This document shows, in pieces, positions 55,791-64,000 of a stretch of DNA of 64,000 nucleotides. Below the pieces are notes generated by a model. The model ran no database searches, was not told where the DNA came from, and saw only the letters and a list, made by a program, of their open reading frames with translations. The translations under genes were made by a program, and so were the position numbers. Origin of the DNA: Prorocentrum cordatum. Taxonomy: Eukaryota; Sar; Dinophyceae; Prorocentrales; Prorocentraceae. Each line of letters opens with the position of its first letter. The first letter of the stretch is position 1. The stretch spans positions 300,436 through 364,435 of the forward strand of contig CAUYUJ010009491.1 of the NCBI GenBank assembly GCA_963575745.1, read 5' to 3'.

Positions 55791-57070
55791 GGCCACAAGG
55801 CCCCCAGACGGTCCCAAGACGGCCCAAGACGGCCCCATGACGGCCCAAGGTGACCTCATGACCGCCCGAGAGGCCCTCAGGACGTCCCAACAAGCCTCGA
55901 GCACCCCTAGCTTAACCCCCATAGCCTAGCACAGATGCCAAAACTCGAATTCAATTCGGTTGCTTGAAAGATTTGGGCGGTTTAGGTCTGTGAGCGCCCA
56001 CAACTGCCTAAGGGGTCTCGGGATCGCCCAGGAACAGCCCAAGAGGCTCCCATTTAGGACTCCAGGAAGGCCCCAAGACAAACCAAAAAACACCCAAGGC
56101 AGCTCCAAGAGGGGCCCAAGAAGGGGTCTCCGAACTGCTACTTTGAGTCGTTCGCCCTGCGTAGTGTCGCCTCCGAGACGGCCAGCAGGCTGCAGGAAGT
56201 CTCCACGAGGTCTCCAGAGGCGCCAAAGAGGGCCCAAAGGAACCCCCAAGAGGCCCAGAAAATGCCCGATGAGAACGCAAGGGAGAATCACTGAAACTGC
56301 CACCTCAGCCTGGCGACTTCTGTTGACTCCGCACTTTTCTGGGACTGGCGGGATAGTGTAAGCGTCTTTTGCAAAACCCGCCAGCCCTCGGGGCGCAGGT
56401 GGTTCAACGAGTTTCTGTTCTCTTTGCTAAAGATCTTTTCCTCCCCTGCCGCGGGGAGGGCTTTCCCATCCCCCAACACCTTGCCCTTGGCCTGGGAGGG
56501 GAAGGGGACGGGGCGGTCAGAGCGTCCAAGATGGCCTCAGATGGCCCCAAGAGAGCCTCAGAGAGCCCGCGATGGCCTCCAAGATAGCTCAAGACGGGCC
56601 AAGATAGCCTCCGGCCACACATCCAAGAGGCCCCAAGAAAGCCCCAAAACGTTTACCAGTGCCCTTCTGGCGTTCCAAGGTAAGCTCCAAGAGGCCAACA
56701 TCCTAGAAACACCTGAGGAAGATCGATGCATTGTGCCTTCTAGCTTCCTCACTCCCGATGGGCTTCTGAGGCTTCAAGATGGCCCCAAGATGGCCCAAGA
56801 AAACTCAAGAGGGGCCCACCCAAGAGGGCTCCCCAACAGGGCCCAAAGAGCGCCCAAGAGCGCTCCAAGAGCGCTCCAAGAGGGCCCCAAGAGGGCCTCA
56901 AGACGCCTTTTGTTGAGTCTCCGAGGGGGGGGACCTGAATTGAGGACCCCTCCCCCTTCTTGAGCCATGGGGCCCAAGATCGCCCCAACAAGCCTCCAAG
57001 ACTGCCACTTTGCAGGGTCTTTGAAAGGCTTTGCATGGCCCCCCCCCTGCAAAGACCCAGCAGACCCCGC
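55790..57070 (+). repeat. CCCAAGAGGCC-rich dispersed repeats, copies 5 and 6
   Basis: The first copy (55795-56290) has a core at 55960-56000, TTGAAAGATTTGGGCGGTTT, nearly identical to the core of copy 1. A second copy (56520-57010) has a core near 56640-56760. About 200 bp of unrelated sequence separates them. All words are in plus polarity. Confidence 0.7.
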
Positions 57071-58860
57071 AAATAGGGGGGGCCCTCTTTGGCTGATCAC
57101 GGAGTCTTGAGCCTCAGTCTAAAAAAAGGGGGGTACGAAATTCAGCTCCCCCCCTCGAAAGCTCGAAGCTCGTGCCGCGTTCCTCCACCTCCTCCTTTTA
57201 CCCTTGTTTCTCCTCCTCCTCCTCCTCTTCCTCCTCCTACCCCCAGGATGGTCCAGGGAGGTTTTTAGAAGGCTCGCAAGACAAACCGCGGGAACATCAA
57301 CGTGCCGCCGTGGCATGGGGACAGGTGTGAAATCATTCGCAATATGTTCCCGCTGCTTTCTGCGCCCCCTCCGACACGCTTCCAAGGCGGCTGTGCAACT
57401 GCGTGCTTCCACGCGTCCCTGATTGAGCAACTCGGATGGGCGTGTGGGGATACGCGAATCGTCAAGAATGTGGTTGAACAGCCCTGGCCACAAACCCGAT
57501 CACAATCGTCTAACAGAAAATCATGGGGCCCAAAACGGTCGTTCCTTGCTGGCCCTTGTAGGTTGCTCTCTGTTCGCGCGGAATCGCGTGTGCAATCTCT
57601 AGAAGCGCGTAATTAGTCGGGGAACACCTACATACATCAACCTGCGGCATGACATACATAACGCGCTTGTAACCAACGCTTGACCAACCAACGCGCTTGC
57701 AGCCAACACCCGCCGTGCGCGCGGCGACACGGCGGAGTCCAGCAGGCGGGATCGGGCGTGCTCAGAACGTTCACGCAGGTACCAAGCGAGATGACGCAGG
57801 GCGCAAACATGGGGACCCACGCTGAATCAGACTGGAGGGGAAACATCTGACAGGACGAGGTCGAGGCCGGGCAGGTACGGGGCTCAGTGGCGAGGTCGAG
57901 GAAGCGAGGCAGCGGGGGCGACCCAGGCGGGACACCGCCAGACCAAGGCAGGACACGTGGGGACAGGCGCGGCGAGCTACGACTGGGGGAATGAAGGGTA
58001 GTGCGAGTGGTGGCCGAGGTCCTGCAAGGGTGAGCCTGGCGGCGAGGCAAAACGCAGTACACATCCACACGCAGACTACACACGACATGCCTATATGTGA
58101 CATACGACTGACGCAACGTACAGCAGGCAGCACGCATAAAACAAAACGCGCCCAACTCAACACACACTGCTCCTCCAACGTGCTGATGAATGCAATCGAC
58201 GGATGCAAGAATGCACGAATGGGCTACGCTTTATCTTGCTCCCATCGCACTCACAGACCGCATCCCAGAAATAATTCCGAGCACCTGGCAGTGTCGAAAG
58301 AGTGTCCAAAGAGTGCCAAAACAGTGTCACACGAGTGTATCCCAGGGCCCGACACATGCAAGCCCTCGAGTTACGGTACTTTCTTTGGTGTTCCAAATTC
58401 TTTCTGGTGGTCAAGGCTAACGTAGGTTGGAACATCGTACGGCAGGTTCGTGTCGTGCCGACCCCAGCGCTGGTTTTTAACACCGCAGGGATCCTTCAAC
58501 CTTGAACGATCGGCCGCTGCCGCAACGTCCGATCGTTCAACATCGACCGATTCTGGGTCGCCGGCGGCGTTCAACCTTGAACGCCCGCGCTGGGGTCGCC
58601 GCTGGTCGACACGACGCAAACCTACCGTAGGTTGGAACATCGTAAGCTGCGCTCGAAAAACAAAAAACGTCACCTTGCTGTGTTGGAGCGCGGGCAGAGC
58701 CGGCAACCTCGGCACACCGCGGCGGAGGCCCGACGAGTGCAGGGTGCAACGAAGCAAGCGGAAGTCGAGACACCCGGCGCACCGCCAGGGAATGGGGGGT
58801 GCGGAGACAGGGAGAAGCTCGATGGGCCTGCTTTCCACCAACCGCTACCGCAGGCTGGAG
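57070..58860. other. Unassigned DNA with short duplications
   Basis: A CTC tract lies at 57200-57240. CGTAGGTTGGAACATCGTA occurs at 58421-58439 and 58626-58644. TTGAACGATCGG (58502) is inverted as CCGATCGTTCAA (58529). No domain is visible in any frame. Confidence 0.45.
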
Positions 58861-58864
58861 GGGG

Positions 58865-59015
58865 GAAGGAGGTGGAGGAGCAATTAGGAAGAGGGGGACG
58901 AGGATGAGGAGAAGGTGGAGGAGGAGCTGGAGGACGAGGAGGACGAGGAGGAGAAGGAGGACAAAGAGGAGGAGGGGGAAAAGGTGGGGAGGAGGTGGAG
59001 GAGGAGGAGGAGGAC
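58865..59015. repeat. GGA-rich tract
   Basis: GAGGAGGACGAGG and GGAGGTGGAGG triplets at about 58870-59012. Compositional frames only. Confidence 0.88.
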
Positions 59016-59269
59016 CCCCTCCACCCTCCAGTGTATGGCGGTGGTGGTGGAGAGCAGGTCCATCAATGCTCGACGGCTTACCGTGGGCGGCGCCCGCACC
59101 GGAGAAGGTGTCCCAGTCGAAAATGAGCCTGGTAACTCAAATAGCATCCGCTCCCATGGGAATCGAATGGCAGATAGCGTCCATTACCCTGCTGGGGTGG
59201 TTCAATATGGGGAATGGACGGGTATGATAGGATAAGATCGATGCATCGGTCTTTCCAGCACAAAGCGAA

Positions 59270-59760
59270 CACTAAGTTATTGTCCGGGCAAATAGGGCGC
59301 GCGTGCCTTGAGCCAAAGGCAACGGCGCGCGAGCTATGCTCCCGATACTATAACATCTCCCAAAGAGCTACCCTTAAAGTCGGGAGGGGAGGAGACGGAG
59401 AGCATAGCCGCGCAGCCGTCAGGCTCTACAAAGGCCGCGCGCACAACTGTTTGCAAGAGAGAAAACAGTGTGTACAGTCTGGCCTAACACCAGACTGTAA
59501 GGCGAGTTTCCTCGCAAGGCATTTCACGCAAATACAAGATAGCCCCTCCGAACGATGAAGGGCTATCGGCTCAGTTAGAGGTAAGCCAAACGGGCCATAC
59601 CTCACCGAACAAATATGTATTAAGGCAAAGAGCCTGAGTCATATAAAGCCGGCTCGTTGCCAGGCGTGAAATGTAAGGCTCGTTTCCGGGCAACTAGAAG
59701 GGCGCCTCTGTAGTAGGCGCCCATGCTGGCAAATTGGGCCGCGGGGGGGCAACAAGGACA
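59270..59760 (-). other. Probable 3' untranslated/LTR region of the copia element, hairpin-rich
   Basis: This lies directly downstream of the polyprotein stop on the minus strand. Four stem-loops can be drawn: TACAGTCTGG...CCAGACTGTA (59473-59499), GCGAGTTTCCTCGC (59502-59515), ATAGCCC...GGGCTAT (59540-59567) and GGCGCCT...AGGCGCC (59701-59721). The plus strand ends in CA at 59760, as an LTR end would. The other LTR is outside the window, so the boundaries are inferred and no polypurine tract is obvious. Minus-strand CCGTTGCCTTTGGCTCAAG (59325-59307) resembles the dinoflagellate spliced leader. Confidence 0.5.
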
Positions 59761-59762
59761 GA

Positions 59763-62700
59763 CTAAAATTGATTAGACTTGGGATTGTTTCTGTCCTCGG
59801 GACCCCGAAAAGGAACAAACTGCTTCACGTCATACTTGAATGACTGAGTGCCTGACATCACTTCCAGAAGCAGCTCCCGATCGATGCTTTCTTTTGTATG
59901 CCCGTCTGCGGTCATATCCCTAGTATCACACCACTGCACGTTATGTACTATACCTATATCCATGAGCGCACGTATCCAACTGATATGTCCAAGCAGAGTC
60001 CGCTCTGTCGGTATCTTAAGATCCTTGCTTGATAATGATTTATAAACGGACTCAGCGTCTATGGTAAGAGATACTTTGATGGCTAGGCCTCCAACTTCAC
60101 GCATATCTCGTCGTTGTCGTGGAGTTAGAGCTCCTGCCTTGAGCTCGTGGAGAGTGATGAGCGTAGGGTAACACTCATCGAGGTTATGCGCAGCTGCGAG
60201 TGCTTCCGCAGCATAGCTGGGCCTCACCTGCAGCCGGTGTGATTTGCATAGTCCGTCACAGAGGTGAACGACGGACTTGCCATGAGGCGAGTTTCCTCGC
60301 CGTAGTACACTAGCCCCGCGTATGCCGTAGCCCTTGGTCTCATCATCCTCCTCCCTGGTGAGCTTCCGATACCCCGAATCGCTGTGGATGTCAACTTCAT
60401 TCGTCGGCTTCATCCGAGGGAAGGTGATGCGTTTCGGGCTGCTGATCAGCTTTCGCGTCACAGCATTCAGACGTCTGACTTGAAGATTGGTGGGCTCTTG
60501 GATTTTCTGGAGAGAGACCACGTATACCATGAGCCAGATTTGAGTAAGAAGGGCATAGGCGAGGGCTCCTCGCAAGCTGACGAACATGTCGGTAATGAGT
60601 TTCGTGGCTTTGGCATCGGCCGCCGCTCCTGTAAGTTCTGGGTGTGTGATAGGACGTAGTTGTTTGATATACTCGTCCTGATCCATGATCACATCCCCTT
60701 GATCATTCTTAGTGTAGCGAACGGCGCAGTTCGTACATGTGTGTTTGTTGAGCTTGCATTTGCCAAACACCTTTTCGACGCGCTGTACATAGTCGTCTAT
60801 ATGTTTCTCGAGGCCTGTCACGTTAATATCATCGACATGTTTTGCCGTTAGCAGATCTTGGCTGAATTCAAACTCAGGATCATAACTGGTCGGTGCAAGG
60901 CCTACAGCTCGTGTGGTCGTACGAAGTTTGAGAGAGAAGGCTCTTGGAGCGTCCTTTGCACCCGTTCCTGCTTTGAGGCACCTGAGGCAGTGTCGACTTT
61001 CGTCATAGGATGAGAAGCCGGGTAGTGTACGAAGTACCTGGGCACTTCCCGGTGGAAGAGTGAAGCAGACCATGCGAGTTTCCTCGCCGGTGGCATGGGC
61101 AAGTTCCTCATAGGTCAGACCCTTGAGGAACGCCTTGTCGATATCCATGGATGCTAAGATCCACTCTGGATGGCATGCCGCCTCACTTGCCAGGAGTCGT
61201 TGGGAATGCCTTCGGGCGGTTCCCGAGAATGTTTCCACGTCGAAAGCCTCAGTACCCATAAATCCACGAAGGACAAGTCTGAGACAAATGGTTTTAACGT
61301 TCTCGGTGCCCACCTTTACAAACTTCCACTTGTATACATACCTGGATGTCATGATATTGGAAGCTTTGGATAAATCATAGATCTCAAAGCATCGGTTGTC
61401 AATCCAGATTTTGAGTTCAGTATACAAAGCTTCACTAACCTCCTTTGGATGTGCTGCTATCTCGGCTTTGGTGAGTAGGTCGTCTTCTTTAACGACCACG
61501 GCACGTTTAGCAGCAGAGGATACATGTACTCTCATCGTAGCGACCATATCGGTGTCGAGCTGTGCAAGTTGAGTCTGATCCAACACTACTTTTGACATTT
61601 CTGATGTAAAACATAACTCAACGTAAGGACCATATTCATCACTGTCAAGAGAGTAGCTCTCGTCAGGTGTGGTTGAGCAGAGAAAGACTAGACAGGACTC
61701 TCGTGGTTCAGGCTCGTCTCCGAGCGCGTCCGATGATATGATATCTTCTTCGTCCACAGATGCTGAAACCAAAACACATTGGTCGGGCAGCATAGTTGTT
61801 GGGACGCAGTAGAGATAATCATCGGTAGTCGTCGTAGGATGAAGGTCCATACGTAGCTCGTCGTACCACTCTTCCAGCATAATAGCTTCGATATTATGTT
61901 CCTCATTTTCCTCATAGATTGTCGACAGACGGCCTTCACTCGGCGATGAAGCACCTGGGGTATCTGGAGGAGGCCTGTTTCCAGGCGAATCGTGTTCTCC
62001 AGAAGTGTTGCTTGAGTGCTGATATTTAGCCAGGTCGTCGTGAAATCCTAAGGAAGGGACCCGTGAAGTCAAGCATTGAATAAGTCTGGAATGAGTGCTA
62101 CCAGTGATCTGAGAAATGTTTAGGCCGGTGCCCACACACTCGTAGTAGTGGAAAGCTGGGCTGATATCGTTGTCATAATGGATCAGCGTAGACCCGGTGG
62201 CGTACTTTACTGCAGGTAGGCTTGACACACTTTTGGCCAATCTAACTGCTACTACATGTTCTACTCGGAAGTAGTTTCGCACGAGATACTGTAGTGCTAG
62301 ATGTACGCGCGGGTGAAACTTGCTGTCGTCTGAAAGATTGAGGTTTCCCTTGTAATCGGGGATATAGCCGAAAACTTTGGCAGGTTTCCCTGCGCCGAGG
62401 TGTGCCACATATGCAAGGGCGGTTTGCATGGCCATACTATCCATGCCAAGTTCCCGTGCGAGGAGACATTCAATGTATAGTGTGTGACGAGCATCAGGAT
62501 ACATCACAATTACCTCACGAGATCCTGCCTTGACAACAAGATGTCCTCTTTCAGGCACATTGCGGATCACCGGGAATGGGCCATTCCAACCTCCATGATC
62601 GTCCTTAGTGGCAGTGGGTCGATGGTAGTCGACCAAATCCCCTGCAGAGTAAAGGCGAGCACCATCAGGAGCCGTTTTAGCCCTAAGAGCACGATTTGTC

Positions 62701-63404
62701 TTGGCCACAGCAGTGGCTTGAGATATGGTTTCTAGGCTAACTTCCCTCACTCGACGTTCTCGTTCGTGTCCTGATGTCTCGGGTCCCTTGGGAAAGTCAA
62801 GGGTGTCGAGGACAGGAAGAAAGGAGGGCTGACGTCCCGTGTGTGCTTGGCATGGCGATACTCCGTTGTAAAACGTAAAGGCCTTGGTAACGAAGATGCC
62901 TTCCGCCAATACTCTAGTGAATACAACAGGGATGTTGTGTCTATTCAACTCTTCCTCAATCATGTGGAGGACACCTCTGAGAATGCCGTTTCGTGACTCA
63001 ATTGAAGTCGCGTGTTGGCCAGGCGCTCGGATACGAAGTTCCGTGCCCTTATTGGCCATCATGGCCTTAGCGGCATCATTGTTCAGGGCGCCTTCTCCGT
63101 CTGAGTATAAGACTTTGAAGGGTCCGTGATAGGCAATCCAGCAGTAGTGGTAGGCGTCAAGGATAGCGTCACGTTCTTCGTCGGAAATTTCTTGGCCTGC
63201 TGCCAGGCGAATACAACGATCCATAATGTGAAATATGGTCCGTTTCTTGTAGAACATGAGGTCCATTTCGCCTTCATCGAGCCAGTTACCAGGAAGGCTC
63301 ACCGAAGGTAGTGTTGAGTTTCCTGGACGTTCCCATGCTCTGCATTCCCGACAGGTATCGCAAACTTCTTTGATCATGTTCAGTCGAACGCTATCCAGCC
63401 CCAC
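59763..63404 (-). CDS. Copia polyprotein: integrase, reverse transcriptase, RNase H (1213 codons)
   Basis: One uninterrupted frame with no stop or shift for 3.6 kb. Integrase: C-x2-C at residues 15-18 (the Cys half of the HHCC finger), then catalytic Asp48 (GEMDLMFY), Asp102 (LYSDGEGAL) and Glu136 (TSIESRNGIL). 33 residues lie between the last two, slightly fewer than the usual 35. RT: motif A SMDIDKAFLKG (Asp754), motif B KAGTGAKDAPRAFS (811-824), and motif C AKHVDDINV (856-859), with His in place of Tyr in YVDD. RNase H: Asp1009, Glu1067, Asp1116 and Asp1167 (MTADGHTKE) are all present. No ATG opens the frame; upstream homology passes into another frame near 63420. It copies the element RNA into DNA and inserts it. 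Confidence 0.92.
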   Translation of the reverse strand: MGLDSVRLNMIKEVCDTCRECRAWERPGNSTLPSVSLPGNWLDEGEMDLMFYKKRTIFHIMDRCIRLAAGQEISDEERDAILDAYHYCWIAYHGPFKVLYSDGEGALNNDAAKAMMANKGTELRIRAPGQHATSIESRNGILRGVLHMIEEELNRHNIPVVFTRVLAEGIFVTKAFTFYNGVSPCQAHTGRQPSFLPVLDTLDFPKGPETSGHERERRVREVSLETISQATAVAKTNRALRAKTAPDGARLYSAGDLVDYHRPTATKDDHGGWNGPFPVIRNVPERGHLVVKAGSREVIVMYPDARHTLYIECLLARELGMDSMAMQTALAYVAHLGAGKPAKVFGYIPDYKGNLNLSDDSKFHPRVHLALQYLVRNYFRVEHVVAVRLAKSVSSLPAVKYATGSTLIHYDNDISPAFHYYECVGTGLNISQITGSTHSRLIQCLTSRVPSLGFHDDLAKYQHSSNTSGEHDSPGNRPPPDTPGASSPSEGRLSTIYEENEEHNIEAIMLEEWYDELRMDLHPTTTTDDYLYCVPTTMLPDQCVLVSASVDEEDIISSDALGDEPEPRESCLVFLCSTTPDESYSLDSDEYGPYVELCFTSEMSKVVLDQTQLAQLDTDMVATMRVHVSSAAKRAVVVKEDDLLTKAEIAAHPKEVSEALYTELKIWIDNRCFEIYDLSKASNIMTSRYVYKWKFVKVGTENVKTICLRLVLRGFMGTEAFDVETFSGTARRHSQRLLASEAACHPEWILASMDIDKAFLKGLTYEELAHATGEETRMVCFTLPPGSAQVLRTLPGFSSYDESRHCLRCLKAGTGAKDAPRAFSLKLRTTTRAVGLAPTSYDPEFEFSQDLLTAKHVDDINVTGLEKHIDDYVQRVEKVFGKCKLNKHTCTNCAVRYTKNDQGDVIMDQDEYIKQLRPITHPELTGAAADAKATKLITDMFVSLRGALAYALLTQIWLMVYVVSLQKIQEPTNLQVRRLNAVTRKLISSPKRITFPRMKPTNEVDIHSDSGYRKLTREEDDETKGYGIRGASVLRRGNSPHGKSVVHLCDGLCKSHRLQVRPSYAAEALAAAHNLDECYPTLITLHELKAGALTPRQRRDMREVGGLAIKVSLTIDAESVYKSLSSKDLKIPTERTLLGHISWIRALMDIGIVHNVQWCDTRDMTADGHTKESIDRELLLEVMSGTQSFKYDVKQFVPFRGPEDRNNPKSNQF

Positions 63405-63663
63405 TTTGTCGAGGATTACACCTCATCTTGGGTTCCTTCGCATGGTACCATCGCAGATGCAGTTTACGGAGTTCCTTTTTAACGACATGATATTCGTGAC
63501 TACGGAAATTTTGCAGACTGCGTTGGATGTCAAATCTCGTCCAGTCGGGTAGTCGTGGAGCCCCAGAGCCGGTAAGAGGCAAGAGGGTCCCTTGCGGCTC
63601 TCCGCAGTCGGTCTCCTTCGTCGACTGCATCTGGAGGTGGTGGTGCGCCTTGTAGGCGGCCAC
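63391..63663 (-). pseudogene. Copia pol N-terminal (GAG-pre-integrase) segment, frameshifted
   Basis: LPDWTRFDIQRSLQNFRSHE is followed by LRKLHLRWYHAKEPKMR, the GAG-pre-integrase segment. HLRWYH supplies the two His of the integrase HHCC finger; the two Cys lie in the next frame at residues 15 and 18 of the long CDS. A shift of frame is therefore needed at about 63405-63425. It could be a mutation, a programmed shift or an assembly error. Protease was not recognised between here and gag. Confidence 0.65.
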
Positions 63664-63784
63664 GACGGGCCGCTACCTGCGGCGCTTCGCTAGAGGACGC
63701 AGAAGGCGTGTCTCCACGCTCGGGGGCGTCTCGTAGCATGTCGTAACTGCTGGCACCAGATGTCGGATCAACGTTACCGAAGGA

Positions 63785-64000
63785 TCATGGTCGTGGTGGC
63801 CTGGCGCGTGCGCCTTGGCGGCCACCTGAAGCTGAAGCTTGGCCCTCACCAGGTTTAGGTAAGGGTTTCCACCACTCTGGCACGGTTTTGCCTTCGGGGT
63901 CGTGGTCGTCTGGAAGTTTAAATGATTCAGCAAAACGACATTTACCAGGTTCGGTATCAAGGTGGTTCTTAACACCTTTGCTTCTCGTAATATCCCTCTG
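63785..64000 (-). CDS. C-terminal end of copia gag-like frame (partial)
   Basis: The frame is open at the right edge and ends at a TGA at 63787-63785. The visible part is hydrophilic, with KNHLDTEPGKCRFAESFKLP, then VPEWWKPLPKPGEGQ and a basic Gly/Arg-rich end (GGRQGARARPPRP). Basic RG-rich ends are common in nucleic-acid-binding gag proteins; no CCHC knuckle is in view. The stop before pol suggests separate gag and pol frames or a recoding signal. Confidence 0.5.
   Translation of the reverse strand, partial: QRDITRSKGVKNHLDTEPGKCRFAESFKLPDDHDPEGKTVPEWWKPLPKPGEGQASASGGRQGARARPPRP

Larger units (their letters stand above)
59763..64000 (-). mobile_element. Ty1/copia LTR retrotransposon, running off the right edge
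   Basis: On the minus strand: a gag-like frame end (64000-63785), a pol start in a second frame (63663-63391), then the long integrase-RT-RNase H frame (63404-59763). Integrase preceding RT is the copia order; in gypsy elements it follows. The base composition is closer to balanced than in the flanking DNA, consistent with recent arrival. The 5' LTR and most of gag lie beyond the window. Confidence 0.88.

Overview
The window looks like gene-poor nuclear DNA of a dinoflagellate, possibly a Prorocentrum-like species. This rests on recall of dinoflagellate pol families, not on a search. The DNA is GC-rich and packed with trinucleotide tracts and minisatellites. No host housekeeping gene, tRNA or rRNA could be supported. 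The recognisable protein-coding matter is retroelement: four broken non-LTR (LINE) reverse transcriptases of visibly different type and one Ty1/copia element.

Layout. 1-5.9 kb is low-complexity and GC-rich sequence with one copy of a dispersed CCCAAGAGGCC-rich repeat. A 180-bp inverted-repeat element with a 5-bp target duplication lies at 5962-6141. A roughly 118-bp satellite runs from 7150 to 8517 and resumes at 14127-14420. Between the two blocks sits a 5.6-kb LINE on the minus strand (endonuclease, RT, C2H2 fingers, tail), bounded by an exact 13-bp direct repeat. An ACAT-type array follows (14.58-15.13 kb), then another CCCAAGAGGCC copy, an ORF1-like relic (16.5-17.0 kb, minus) and a second LINE RT on the plus strand (17.18-19.32 kb). 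19.3-33.4 kb is mostly repeats: GGC/GTC tracts, a 411-bp tandem duplication, CCT/AGG tracts, an 80-bp repeat and a 140-160-bp repeat whose units carry a tRNA B-box-like GTTCGAATCC.

From 41.8 down to 33.4 kb (minus) the pieces of a third LINE lie in order: ORF1, endonuclease, RT, RNase H and Cys-rich tail. Between endonuclease and RT are a 1.5-kb CAGCCT array and five copies of a 73-bp repeat. 41.8-50.8 kb is again simple repeats, with palindromic AT-rich islands near 43.5 kb. A fourth RT fragment (50.96-51.95 kb, minus) stops at a CCCAAGAGGCC repeat. A second copy of the inverted-repeat element is at 53.8-54.0 kb. The right end (59.3-64.0 kb, minus) is a copia element with an uninterrupted 1213-residue integrase-RT-RNase H frame and a hairpin-rich 3' region. 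The element runs off the right edge, with a gag-like frame still open there.

How the parts relate: the LINEs and the copia element are the autonomous (or once autonomous) copying machinery. The inverted-repeat element and perhaps the CCCAAGAGGCC family look like non-autonomous passengers. The satellites and microsatellites are the substrate into which these inserted. LINE 1 is clearly younger than its satellite, and the copia element looks like the youngest insertion because its main frame is intact.
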